From an uncultured Blautia sp. (GTDB lineage: Bacteria > Bacillota > Clostridia > Lachnospirales > Lachnospiraceae), in the NCBI GenBank assembly GCA_934373235.1, contig CAKROW010000007.1, forward strand, positions 6,105 through 70,104: 64,000 nt of DNA, read 5' to 3'. A model generated the notes under the pieces. The model made no database searches. It was not told the origin of the DNA and saw only the letters and a program-made list of their open reading frames with translations. Of this stretch, positions 33,480 through 41,554 are shown one piece after another; position 1 is the stretch's first letter, and every line of letters begins with the position of its first letter. A program made the translations under genes and the position numbers.

Positions 33480-34430
33480 TCATTCCTCCACTGAATACAG
33501 AGCCTCCAGAAGCTCCTGCTGGAACGCAGCCGTATCTGCATCTGTGAGAACTGTATCTTTCATATTGTCTTTGCCGTACATCCACCATCGGAAATCGCAG
33601 ATCATGCTTCCTCTTCCTGCTCCGTCAGAACAGTCTACGTCCAGGATAGCTTTTTCTGTTTTAAAAAATTCCGGATGGATAAGATACATAAATGGTACTG
33701 CATCATGGATGCTGACTGCATTTCTGTATTTGCCTGTTTCTCCATCCAGCACAAATCCCGCCATATCTCCGCAGGCCCTGGCCACTTTGTTTCCGGACTG
33801 GCACAGTTTCATGATCTGATTTCTGGTAAAATTACATTTCAGGGTGGCATCCAGTCCGCACATGGTTACAGGGATCTCGGACTGACACACGATCTTCGCT
33901 GCTTCCGGATCTGCATACACGTTAAATTCCGCACATGGAGTCACATTTCCCCCTCTGGCTGCTCCACCCATAAATACGATATTACGGATCCTGCTTTTTA
34001 CTTCCGGAAAAAGCTTAAGAAGAAGTGCCAGGTTGGTCATGGGGGCTGTCGGAACAAAAGTTACCTGTTCTCCTTCCGGAAGAGAGTTGAGAAGGTCTCT
34101 TAAAAAAAGTACCGCATTGTCTGATACCGGCTTCTTATCTGTTTCCGGAAGCTCACAATATCCAAGTCCTGTTTCTCCGTGAAATTCCTCTGCGTGAAGC
34201 TCTTCTCTTACAAGTGCAGATACCATTCCTGCTGCAACCGGAACATCCAGTCCGTAAAAATCTGTAAGCTTAAGAGCGTTTGCTGTTACTTTATCTATTG
34301 TCTGATTCCCTGCCATTGTGGTAACTGCAAGAAGATCAAATTCTTCTCTGTGGGCAGCCACATAAGCAAGGGCTATTCCATCATCAATCCCCGGATCGCA
34401 ATCCATGATGATCCTGATCTTTTCTGCCAT
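33480..34430 (-). CDS. Inosine-uridine-preferring nucleoside hydrolase family
   Basis: 316 aa. Splits ribonucleosides into base and ribose. The calcium-binding DxDxxxDD signature is clear as DCDPGIDDGIAL near residue 10, and the later block NVYADPEAAKIV and SIHDAVPF (active-site His-Asp) fit IunH. It starts with a moderate RBS (GAGG) and is followed 3 bp later by the exonuclease. The pair suggests nucleotide salvage, though a direct partnership is not proven. Confidence 0.93.
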   Translation of the reverse strand: MAEKIRIIMDCDPGIDDGIALAYVAAHREEFDLLAVTTMAGNQTIDKVTANALKLTDFYGLDVPVAAGMVSALVREELHAEEFHGETGLGYCELPETDKKPVSDNAVLFLRDLLNSLPEGEQVTFVPTAPMTNLALLLKLFPEVKSRIRNIVFMGGAARGGNVTPCAEFNVYADPEAAKIVCQSEIPVTMCGLDATLKCNFTRNQIMKLCQSGNKVARACGDMAGFVLDGETGKYRNAVSIHDAVPFMYLIHPEFFKTEKAILDVDCSDGAGRGSMICDFRWWMYGKDNMKDTVLTDADTAAFQQELLEALYSVEE

Positions 34431-34550
34431 AGTTTTACCTCATTTATCTGTATTTAAGCACGTTTTTATCTGTTACAACAGTATAACAGAGTGGATAATG
34501 GCTGTAAAGTGGAGTAAAAAGTAACAGGAAAGAATCCAGTGAAACAAGAA

Positions 34551-34599
34551 AGAATCCTGCAAGCAGGATTCTCCGCCTGCGGCGGGTCGCTTCAGCGAC
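34551..34599. repeat. Cluster of three back-to-back palindromes
   Basis: AGAATCCTGC with AA and GCAGGATTCT (34551-34572), CCGCC-TGC-GGCGG (34573-34585) and GTCGCT-TC-AGCGAC (34586-34599) follow each other without spacing. A related piece (AGAATCCAGTG) lies upstream. Nothing in the stretch 34431-34640 is coding. It resembles a REP- or MITE-like repeat remnant or a highly structured RNA. Confidence 0.75.
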
Positions 34600-34639
34600 A
34601 TAATTCCTCTCCGACGCAGTGCGATCCTGCCCGGAGGGC

Positions 34640-34689
34640 TTTTTTATGTCATTGGAACATTACGGAGTAATTTCCTATGACATAAAAAA
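34640..34689. repeat. 50-bp palindromic repeat, copy 2
   Basis: Identical to 18810-18859. On the minus side it starts right behind the hsp20 terminator stem and supplies its T tract. On the plus side it stands right behind a small GCCC-GGA-GGGC hairpin followed by TTTTTT. Placement beside terminator stems is thus shared by both copies. Confidence 0.93.
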
Positions 34690-34716
34690 CCTGTCAGATG
34701 GGTTGGGTCTGACAGG
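34684..34716 (-). terminator. Terminator of hsp20 (34811)
   Basis: CCTGTCAGA pairs with TCTGACAGG over a 9-nt loop, followed on the minus strand by TTTTTT, which belongs to the repeat at 34640-34689. Confidence 0.9.
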
Positions 34717-34810
34717 AAAAAAGGGGGTACTATATATAATCAACAAATATGAAATTTGGAATTTTATCTGTAGATATGTCACCTGCAGGTGGCATATCTC
34801 TGACTGGTTA

Positions 34811-35236
34811 TCAGTCAATGGAAATAAATTTCTTCTCTTCTACTTCTTTCTTGGTTTCTTCTTTCGGGAATGTCATCTTCAGGATTCCGTTCTCGTATTT
34901 TGCATGGATATCTTCGTGTTTGATACTCGGTCCTACATAGAAGCTTCTGGAACATTTACCTGTGTAACGTTCTCTGCGGACGTATTTACCTTTGGCATCC
35001 TTCTCATCCTTATTCTCTTCTCTGGAAGCAGAAACATTCAGATAACCATTCTTCAACTGGATCTTAACATCCTCTTTCTTAAATCCCGGAAGATCGATCT
35101 CCAGCTCATAATTACCATCCACATCACGGATATCAGTCTTCATCATATCCTTAACCTGCGGATAAGATTCTCTCCTTACCGGATATCCCATAAAGTCATC
35201 AAACAAATCCTCACCAAAAATACTGGGCATTAACAT
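34811..35236 (-). CDS. Small heat shock protein Hsp20 (copy 1)
   Basis: 141 aa. ATP-independent holdase that binds unfolding proteins. The alpha-crystallin domain covers about 35-130 with DLPGFKKEDVKIQLKNGYL and GILKMTFPKE; the N-terminus MLMPSIFGEDLFDDF is nearly the same as in the second Hsp20 at 58189. Its promoter carries a CIRCE element, so HrcA repression is expected. The gene stands alone, with a terminator behind it. Confidence 0.95.
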   Translation of the reverse strand: MLMPSIFGEDLFDDFMGYPVRRESYPQVKDMMKTDIRDVDGNYELEIDLPGFKKEDVKIQLKNGYLNVSASREENKDEKDAKGKYVRRERYTGKCSRSFYVGPSIKHEDIHAKYENGILKMTFPKEETKKEVEEKKFISID

Positions 35237-35351
35237 AACGCATCCTCCTCATCTATATAAGCTTCATGCTGTGTAGTTGTTGTTCTGTAATTTCCTGTTT
35301 CAGGAACTTTCCGGAAGAATCTCTTTTTGTCTCTTCCTTTGTTCTGCATGT

Positions 35352-35395
35352 ACTATAACACACACTTGTTAGCACTGTCAATAGGCGAGTGCTAA
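35352..35395 (-). promoter_or_regulatory. hsp20 promoter with CIRCE operator
   Basis: CIRCE at 35369-35395: TTAGCACTG, 9-nt spacer, GAGTGCTAA (one mismatch to TTAGCACTC-N9-GAGTGCTAA). The minus-strand -35 TTGACA (35376-35381) lies inside it and the -10 TATAGT at 35352-35357, so HrcA binding would block the polymerase. Confidence 0.93.
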
Positions 35396-35435
35396 TTTCA
35401 CAATTTCTTCACATTTGCCCGTTCTCTGGCTGCAC

Positions 35436-36557
35436 TTATAAGTACTCTCCCAATATCTGTCCAACACATTCATAAATTGTATCTATGATTTCTTCGCACT
35501 TACCCTTCTTCATACCTGCTGTAACTCCTACTGCCAGAAGTTCCTTTCTGCCTGGATTTCGCCCATTTCCATTAACAGTTGTTGTATGTTCTCCGTAATA
35601 GGTATTACTGTAGGTAAGATCATACGCCGGGCTCAGACGCCACTGGTCATTTGATTCATCATATAAATATGTGAAATTTTTTGAATGATCGTCCCGGTTA
35701 TGTGCAATCACATTAAAACACATTCGTCGAAACATGTTTTCCACATCTTCACTATTATCTCTGGTCAAAATCTTTGTAAGTTTCATCAGGCTGTGATAAT
35801 CCAGACTCGGCTGCTCAAAATCCAGCTCCAGAAGTGCCGCGGCAGTCAGCATATGAACTCTTCTCCCATTAGTCCCTCTGTCAAATCGTCTGATTCCAAA
35901 GTAACCCTTGCACTTATCAGATGGAAATAATCTCGTTTCACTCATTGTAATGCCACATTTTCTTGCACAGCAGGAATAATCGTATTCCATCTTTCCTGTA
36001 TCTTTTCCGTCTACATGAGCGGGAAATTTTATGATCCAGTCTTCCTGATCAATTGTTGTCATAATTTTAGGTCTGGCACCACCGCTGGTGCCTCCAAGAT
36101 GATACAGATCATCCAGTTTATCTGAGTACTCTGTATTTAATATCTTCTCACATTCTTCTGCCAGTTCATCCAAATTTACATGATTGTGCTGTTCTGGAAA
36201 ACTTTTCTCCGGATAATATGTCAGTGCCCCCATTCCTGACTTTCCAACTATCGCCAGTCGGTCCAGAACTGTCAGTTCATCCAGATTCTGCTTATGAGCC
36301 CGAAGCAATCGATCCAGTAATAACCTTCCCCAGTTATCCGGAAGACTATCTGCGAACACCCCAAAAAGTCCGGCAAAGTAATCTTTTGTCGGAACAAATA
36401 CCTGATTCTTTAAGGGAAGTGAAAATGGGCTGATCGAAAACCCATTTTCCAGCCATTCTTCGCCATATTGAAACGCAGCCTTATGATCAGCCGTCATAGC
36501 CAATGTTCCTACAAACTTTTCGTCATAGTATACCTGCAATGTATTATCTTGTCTCAT
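35436..36557 (-). CDS. hipA: HipA-family kinase toxin
   Basis: 373 aa. HipA family Ser/Thr kinases phosphorylate targets such as a glutamyl-tRNA synthetase and cause dormancy; the target here is unknown. HipA N-terminal region (FSLPLKNQVF, GVFADSLPDNWG), the GGARPKIM nucleotide loop, and catalytic HNRDDHSKN with the DLTYSN magnesium region are seen. It overlaps hipB by 14 bp and shares its promoter. Whether it is an active toxin cannot be told; the catalytic residues look intact. Confidence 0.92.
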   Translation of the reverse strand: MRQDNTLQVYYDEKFVGTLAMTADHKAAFQYGEEWLENGFSISPFSLPLKNQVFVPTKDYFAGLFGVFADSLPDNWGRLLLDRLLRAHKQNLDELTVLDRLAIVGKSGMGALTYYPEKSFPEQHNHVNLDELAEECEKILNTEYSDKLDDLYHLGGTSGGARPKIMTTIDQEDWIIKFPAHVDGKDTGKMEYDYSCCARKCGITMSETRLFPSDKCKGYFGIRRFDRGTNGRRVHMLTAAALLELDFEQPSLDYHSLMKLTKILTRDNSEDVENMFRRMCFNVIAHNRDDHSKNFTYLYDESNDQWRLSPAYDLTYSNTYYGEHTTTVNGNGRNPGRKELLAVGVTAGMKKGKCEEIIDTIYECVGQILGEYL

Positions 36558-36822
36558 TTATGACCTCCTGAATATCTTTATAAGGTACCTGTGTAAAAAG
36601 ATTTCTGAGTTCATCTGCCAGGTCCAGTGCCATAGCGATCTTTGTAAGTGATATCAGTGAAATCTGCCCGGAACTTTCAAACCTTTTGATTGATCCATAG
36701 CTTACTCCACTCATAACTGCCAGTTTCTCCTGTGAAACAGAACGACGTTTTCTGATATTCCGTACTCTCTGTGCAAGTTTCTGATCCAGTTCCTCTGCTG
36801 TCTCCCATATAAGCTGTTCCAT
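36544..36822 (-). CDS. hipB: HipB-like antitoxin, HTH XRE family
   Basis: 92 aa with a Cro/C1-type helix-turn-helix at about residues 25-75 (RSVSQEKLAVMSGVSYGSIK). It is the first gene of the hipBA pair and overlaps hipA by 14 bp. Members of the family bind operators upstream of their own gene and hold HipA in an inactive complex. The RBS AAAGGGGGAG is strong, as expected for the partner that must be in excess. Confidence 0.9.
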   Translation of the reverse strand: MEQLIWETAEELDQKLAQRVRNIRKRRSVSQEKLAVMSGVSYGSIKRFESSGQISLISLTKIAMALDLADELRNLFTQVPYKDIQEVINETR

Positions 36823-36850
36823 ATATCTCCCCCTTTATATCGTTACTAAT

Positions 36851-36893
36851 ATATTATCCAAAATCATAGAATTATATACTTTTTAGATAATAT
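36851..36893. promoter_or_regulatory. Inverted repeat upstream of hipBA (candidate operator)
   Basis: ATATTATC (36851-36858) and GATAATAT (36886-36893) are perfect inverse copies separated by 27 bp in a very AT-rich region before hipB. Such a pattern suits autoregulation by HipB. The composition makes chance occurrence possible. Confidence 0.35.
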
Positions 36894-36972
36894 TTTATCT
36901 GTTTTTATTTTATCATTTACCATAAAAAAGCACAAGCCACATTTCTGTAACTCGCGCCTTTCTGCAACACTT

Positions 36973-37119
36973 TCAACACATATTTATCAAAATATCTGAC
37001 ATAATCTTTAAAAGACAGGATAAATATACTGTTCCTGCCGCATATGCCAGATTAAAAGAGCCAATGCCAAGTGCTGCCGTAGCTGCAAGTGCTGTTATAG
37101 TTAATAAACTTTTTTTCAT
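36973..37119 (-). CDS. Small exported peptide (48 aa), possibly a gene remnant
   Basis: The start chosen is MKKSLLTITA at 37119, with an AAAGGA site 7 bp upstream; the frame is open further up, but that part lies in the regulatory region with no RBS. Residues 1-28 form a strong signal peptide (cleavage near AYAAG), leaving about 20 mature residues with two cysteines. Two Fur-type 7-1-7 boxes stand in front of it. It may be a real small exported peptide or the 5' stub of a metal-uptake protein truncated by a deletion. No family was recognized. Confidence 0.5.
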   Translation of the reverse strand: MKKSLLTITALAATAALGIGSFNLAYAAGTVYLSCLLKIMSDILINMC

Positions 37120-37159
37120 AATAATGTCCTTTCTGCACAATTCTGATGTGTTCAAAAAT

Positions 37160-37174
37160 TGCGAATCGTTTGCA
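37160..37174. promoter_or_regulatory. Fur-family type operator, imperfect 7-1-7 (site 1)
   Basis: TGCGAATCGTTTGCA resembles the perfect palindrome at 37217-37231, with four of 15 positions unpaired. It lies 40 bp upstream of the peptide start. Confidence 0.5.
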
Positions 37175-37216
37175 TTTATTAAAACAGCACACAGATATAT
37201 GTATGTCAATATAATT

Positions 37217-37231
37217 TGCAAATTATTTGCA
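37217..37231. promoter_or_regulatory. Fur-family type operator, perfect 7-1-7 palindrome (site 2)
   Basis: TGCAAAT, central T, ATTTGCA form a perfect 7-1-7 palindrome, the architecture of Fur/PerR/Zur boxes (TGATAAT-N-ATTATCA). It lies 57 bp from site 1 and just 19 bp from the Fur-like pseudogene remnant. Confidence 0.6.
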
Positions 37232-37252
37232 TTTTATAGAAAGTACAATTGA

Positions 37253-37402
37253 CTCAAATGTATCCGATGTGGTAAGGTTGTACATCTGGACTGCGATTTT
37301 ATGGATGAATTAAAAGAGCATCTGTATCGGGACCATGGATTCCGTCTTCAGTGCAGTGGAGATATGCTTCATGGAATCTGTCAGGACTGTGAAAAAAAGA
37401 AA
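37253..37402 (+). pseudogene. Remnant of a Fur-family metalloregulator (C-terminal part only)
   Basis: Read in one frame, the stretch encodes CIRCGKVVHLDC, then an amphipathic part, GFRLQC, LHGICQDCEKKK. The two CxxC pairs and their spacing match the structural zinc site of the Fur/Zur/PerR dimerization domain. A TGA at 37250-37252 closes the frame directly upstream and no DNA-binding half is present, so this is a truncated gene. Downstream the frame runs on without a natural end into the opposite gene. Confidence 0.78.
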
Positions 37403-37417
37403 ATCCGTAACTGTAAA

Positions 37418-38197
37418 TTACGAATTTCTTTCGTTTTTTTCCGTCTTATTATGATGGATCTGCCAGATGATGCACCTGATCGATACAGGAACTGTAATAA
37501 GGCAGGCAATGGCTCCGGACAGCATAATTGCAATATCCTGAAAAAGGAACCTGGAATTCAGAATAATCTCCAGATTATATTGCTGGATCCGAACATAGGA
37601 AAATAATAAAATAGAGCCTCCGAAATAAGCAAAAAGCAGTGTATTTACCGTTGTACCGATAATTTCTTTTCCGACCTGATAGCCGGAAGAAATAAGCTCT
37701 TTTTCTGTCAGTTCCTTTTTATGCGTCCAAACTTCATATACAGAGGATGTTACAGACAAAGCAGTATCGATAACTGCTCCCAGAGTGCTGAAGGCGCACA
37801 CAAAGACTGCTACATGAAGCATATTGATACTGATATCCGTATTGTAATAATACATAAAATCATCTTCCGAAATCTGCAGCTCATTTAATCCGTAACTTTC
37901 TGCTCTCCATGTGATAATGTAGATTGGAATGATCAGAAGCAGCATTACAAGCAATGTCGCCAGAAAAGCAGCCCGTGTCTTTGGATTATTTCCATTCTGA
38001 TAAAACAGTGAATTATAACAAACAGCAGCTCCTGCCACTAATACCAGAAGAAGTGGCGGGAAACCGGCAGCCATCAGTATAATTGAAAAAAACAGAATGA
38101 TGATGTTACCGGCAAGTGCCATGATCGAAACAGCACCGCGTTCTCCACCGATTATGATCATCAGAAAAAGCAACACCAATGCAAGAAAAATATTCAT
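37418..38197 (-). CDS. YibE/F-family membrane protein (second gene)
   Basis: 259 aa with about seven hydrophobic segments. The YibE/F (PF07907-type) pattern is seen in FSTLGAVIDTALSVTSSVYE and IISGYQVGKEIIGTTVNTLLFAYFGG-like blocks shared with its neighbour. The ATG overlaps the stop of the first gene (ATGA), so both proteins are made together. The family is a putative membrane transporter of unknown substrate; no specific function is claimed. The stop lies close to the Fur remnant on the other strand. Confidence 0.85.
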   Translation of the reverse strand: MNIFLALVLLFLMIIIGGERGAVSIMALAGNIIILFFSIILMAAGFPPLLLVLVAGAAVCYNSLFYQNGNNPKTRAAFLATLLVMLLLIIPIYIITWRAESYGLNELQISEDDFMYYYNTDISINMLHVAVFVCAFSTLGAVIDTALSVTSSVYEVWTHKKELTEKELISSGYQVGKEIIGTTVNTLLFAYFGGSILLFSYVRIQQYNLEIILNSRFLFQDIAIMLSGAIACLITVPVSIRCIIWQIHHNKTEKNERNS

Positions 38198-39303
38198 TTT
38201 TTGTCACTCCTTTTCAGTAATGGCAGCTTCATAATAACCGAGGCAATCAGAACAGATACCGGTATTGCCAGTACTATCCCTATGCTTTCTATTAAAAATC
38301 GACAAATGTCATATGGAATGTGATATCTCACGATCGTTATAAAGCTTACATCATTGTTCATCTTTAGTATAAACATGGGAATCATACCGCTTGCCAGAAC
38401 AAACAGCAGCACATTTATCATTGTTCCCATAATATCATATCCTATTTCACGGCCGGAATGTATCAGCCTTTTCAGAGAAACTGATGGATTTTTCCGCACG
38501 ATTTCTCCTACTGCTGCGCTGATCGTCACCGTCACATCCATAATTGCACCAAGACCTGTCAGCATAATATCTGCCCAGAATATATCCGCAGAATTGCCTG
38601 TACTTCCAAGGTATTCCAAATTGGAATAATCCAGATCTCCGTACATATAAATAGAAAATTCAAACAATGCCATGATCAGAAACAGAACACACAGTGTTGA
38701 AAGAACTGAAGAAAATGTTTTTCTGTGAATTCCATTTAAACAGATCAATGTCGTCAGTGAAAAAAGAACTGCGATGACATTACAGATATTTAAAATATTT
38801 TTCCCCTCTGTAAAAGCCTGAAATCCATACGCAAATATGGCTGTATTCAGTATCAGTGATACGATCGTGTAAAATCCCTGCTTTCCTGTAATGCAGATCA
38901 GAAGAAAAAATAATCCTCCTGCCAGTAAGGCCAGATATCCATCCCTTTTTACAGAACGTATCGTTTTTCCGGGGCTTTCCTTTGAACCGCTTAAAAGAAC
39001 GGTGTCGCCTTTATGATATTTCTTAGTCTGAATCTGAGAAGATGTATATTCATTAGAGACCGTTATTTTTTCCCCTTTATGCGAACCATTTAATATCCGT
39101 GCCGTAATATTTTGAGTATAGTAATATTCTTTTGAGCCTCTGGTTCCTTCTCTGCTCAGAGTCTGTTTTTCTGTTACAGAACATATTTTTGCCAGCGGTG
39201 TATGATAAAATCGGGAATTACAGCAGGTAAACAGAACAAAAATAATATATATGCCGGCTAAAAGATATTTTTTGTAAAATACGCAGGATTTCATTAACTT
39301 CAT
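38194..39303 (-). CDS. YibE/F-family membrane protein (first gene)
   Basis: 369 aa. An N-terminal TM helix, then an extracytoplasmic beta-rich region of about 90 residues (NITARILNGSHKGEKITVSN), then some seven TM segments with the family blocks LTGLGAIMDVTVTISAAVGE and GYDIMGTMINVLLFVLASG. It resembles the fused YibE part and precedes the shorter YibF-like partner. Expression start and regulation are not clear. The function of the family is unknown. Confidence 0.85.
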   Translation of the reverse strand: MKLMKSCVFYKKYLLAGIYIIFVLFTCCNSRFYHTPLAKICSVTEKQTLSREGTRGSKEYYYTQNITARILNGSHKGEKITVSNEYTSSQIQTKKYHKGDTVLLSGSKESPGKTIRSVKRDGYLALLAGGLFFLLICITGKQGFYTIVSLILNTAIFAYGFQAFTEGKNILNICNVIAVLFSLTTLICLNGIHRKTFSSVLSTLCVLFLIMALFEFSIYMYGDLDYSNLEYLGSTGNSADIFWADIMLTGLGAIMDVTVTISAAVGEIVRKNPSVSLKRLIHSGREIGYDIMGTMINVLLFVLASGMIPMFILKMNNDVSFITIVRYHIPYDICRFLIESIGIVLAIPVSVLIASVIMKLPLLKRSDKK

Positions 39304-39405
39304 TCCCCCTGTAGAAATATTGCAATCGTAAATGCACTGACCGGTTGCTTTTTATCGAAGTAACATTGTACGCTTTTTGAAAGTATCGGTCAATATAAGG
39401 TATAC

Positions 39406-39445
39406 AAAAAACAGCAGCAGAACCGTTTTCACAGTTCTGCTGCTG
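39406..39445 (-). terminator. Terminator of the PTS EIICB gene
   Basis: A perfect 12-bp stem (CAGCAGCAGAAC with GTTCTGCTGCTG) over a 10-nt loop is followed on the minus strand by TTTTTT. It stands 43 bp after the EIICB stop. Confidence 0.95.
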
Positions 39446-39488
39446 CCCCCATAATTATTTTAACAAATACCTGACTCCAAAAAAGCCA

Positions 39489-40961
39489 TTATTTACAAAG
39501 CTCAGAAAATGCATCCGCAACAAACTGAACCTTGGTTCCGATGATAACCTGTACAGAGGTTTTGCCTGGTTTGATAACACCGGCAACACCGGCAGATTTG
39601 ATCACCTTATCATTTACAGCAGTAATATCCTTAACCTCAAGTCTCAGTCTTGTGATGCAGTTATCAATGCTTGTGATGTTCCCTTTTCCGCCACAGCCTT
39701 CCAGGATCTTTGCGGCAATAGCAGTATAATCATCATTTGCAAGCTCGATCTTCTTCTCTGCCTCAAGATCGTCATCATCTTCTCTTCCCGGAGTCTTCAG
39801 ATCAAATTTCTTGATGGCAAAAAGGAATACAACATAGAATACGATGAATGCTGCAATTCCAAGAGGAATGATGAGCCATGTCTTCTGTGCTGCCGGAAGT
39901 GAGGATGAGAAAAGTAAATCCATCGCACCGGCGGAGAAGCTGAAGCCTGCACGGAAGCCAAGAGCAACTGTGATCATGGTAAAGATACCGTAAAGTAATG
40001 CATAGATCACATAAAGGCCAGGAGCAAGGAACATAAATCCAAACTCGAACGGCTCAGTTACACCACAGATAAATGCACAGATCGCTGCGGAAGCAACAAG
40101 ACCGATGGCAACTTTTTTCTTTGCAGGTTTCGCACATTTAACCATTGCAAGTGCTGCACCAGGAATACCAAACATCATACATGGGAAGAATCCGGACATG
40201 TACATTCCAAGGCTCCAGGATACATCTGCAGAGGTTTCACCTGCCCAGAAGTGCTGAAGATCACCAAGTCCGATGGTGTCAAACCAGAATACATTGTTCA
40301 GTGCGTGATGTAATCCGGTAGGGATCAGCAGACGGTTCAGGAATGCATAGATACCTGCACCAACAATATCCATACCTGCGACTGCTTTTCCTAATGCTAC
40401 AAGTGCACCGAAAAGTAATGGCCATACAAACAGTAATACAGCAGATACGATAATGGAAACCACTCCTGCGATGATCGCTACGCAGCGCTTGCCGCTGAAG
40501 AATGACAGCCAGTCAGGAAGCTTGGTGCCCTTGAATTTGTTATAGCATGTAGATCCGATGATACCGGCAAGGATTCCGATAAAAGGATTTACAATTTTAT
40601 CAAATGCAAGAGTTTTCGTTGCACTGTCAGCGATTGATGGCATGATGGTTGTGACAAATCCTGTAGAAAGAAGTGTTGTGAGCATCAGCCAGGATGCAAG
40701 TGCAGCGATTCCACCGGTTCCGTCATTCTTTTCTGACATACCGACACCAACACCGATAGCAAAAAGGATTGCCATGTTGTCGATCAGAGCTCCGCCTGCC
40801 TTAACCAGAAACAGACCGATCAGATTGGCTGCGCCGTGAATGTCTCCACCCTGCATGGTTGCCGGACACAACCAGTATCCGATACCCATGAGGATACCAC
40901 AGATCGGCAGTACTGCCACCGGAAGCATTAACGCTTTTCCCAGTTTTTGAAGAAATTTCAT
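39489..40961 (-). CDS. PTS EIICB, glucose/N-acetylglucosamine family
   Basis: 490 aa. Imports and phosphorylates a hexose or amino sugar through the membrane. EIIC membrane part about residues 1-385 (MKFLQKLGKALMLPVAVLP; GLHHALNNVFWFD binding region), then an EIIB domain with phospho-cysteine in SIDNCITRLRLEV. The start chosen at 40961 has the RBS AGGGAGGGG; a longer frame to 41003 lacks one. The overall look is closer to GlcNAc-type permeases (NagE) than to PtsG, but glucose cannot be excluded. It follows the EIIA gene by 113 bp and is probably co-transcribed. Confidence 0.92.
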   Translation of the reverse strand: MKFLQKLGKALMLPVAVLPICGILMGIGYWLCPATMQGGDIHGAANLIGLFLVKAGGALIDNMAILFAIGVGVGMSEKNDGTGGIAALASWLMLTTLLSTGFVTTIMPSIADSATKTLAFDKIVNPFIGILAGIIGSTCYNKFKGTKLPDWLSFFSGKRCVAIIAGVVSIIVSAVLLFVWPLLFGALVALGKAVAGMDIVGAGIYAFLNRLLIPTGLHHALNNVFWFDTIGLGDLQHFWAGETSADVSWSLGMYMSGFFPCMMFGIPGAALAMVKCAKPAKKKVAIGLVASAAICAFICGVTEPFEFGFMFLAPGLYVIYALLYGIFTMITVALGFRAGFSFSAGAMDLLFSSSLPAAQKTWLIIPLGIAAFIVFYVVFLFAIKKFDLKTPGREDDDDLEAEKKIELANDDYTAIAAKILEGCGGKGNITSIDNCITRLRLEVKDITAVNDKVIKSAGVAGVIKPGKTSVQVIIGTKVQFVADAFSELCK

Positions 40962-41074
40962 ATATTTCCCCTCCCTTAAAATAAATATATTTGACCGGAT
41001 CACTCCGGTTATAACACCCCGAAAACTGCTACTATCTCCGAGCTGTTATGAGCCTGTAAGCTGCATGCAAATGA

Positions 41075-41554
41075 TCATGAAAGCCTGAGGACTGCTTCAT
41101 CTGTCGAAACATCCCCCTCCTTCTGGAGGCTTATCTTTCCGTAATCATCTGTGTTGCAGATCAGAACCGGGATAATTGTGTTTAAACCGGCTTTTTCAAT
41201 TTTATCCAGGTCAGCTTCTATCAGAAGATCTCCCTTTTTAACCTTGTCACCTGCTGCAACATGCGCTTTAAAGGGTTCGCCCTTAAGTGTGACTGTATCC
41301 AGTCCGATATGTATCAGTATTTCTGCTCCCTGAGTACTTGTCAGCGTAACAGCATGAAGAGTATCAAATACCATTGCCACCTCACCGTCTGCCGGAGCAC
41401 ATATCCTGCCGTCTGCCGGGATCACGGCAAAACCGTCACCCAGTACCTTATCCGCAAAGACCGGGTCCGGAACCTCCGCAAGAGGAACCACTCTTCCTTT
41501 ACAGGGTGCATAAATTACATTTCCTTTATCTTTTCCTTTGAAGAATTTCAACAT
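41075..41554 (-). CDS. PTS EIIA, glucose-type (Crr-like)
   Basis: 159 aa. Carries the phosphoryl group from HPr to EIIB. The phospho-histidine block EILIHIGLDTVTLKG is present, as are VFADKVLGDGFAVIP and ADGEVAMVFDTLHA. It is separate from the EIICB, which has no EIIA of its own, so both genes make one complete permease. It may also influence other transporters as EIIA-Glc does. No RAT antiterminator site was recognized in front of it. Confidence 0.94.
   Translation of the reverse strand: MLKFFKGKDKGNVIYAPCKGRVVPLAEVPDPVFADKVLGDGFAVIPADGRICAPADGEVAMVFDTLHAVTLTSTQGAEILIHIGLDTVTLKGEPFKAHVAAGDKVKKGDLLIEADLDKIEKAGLNTIIPVLICNTDDYGKISLQKEGDVSTDEAVLRLS

Noticed and set aside
37301..37606. 101-codon open frame on the plus strand as a real gene
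   Set aside because: Only its first third is Fur-like and it lacks the DNA-binding half; the rest runs antisense into the YibE/F gene. Treated as a pseudogene.
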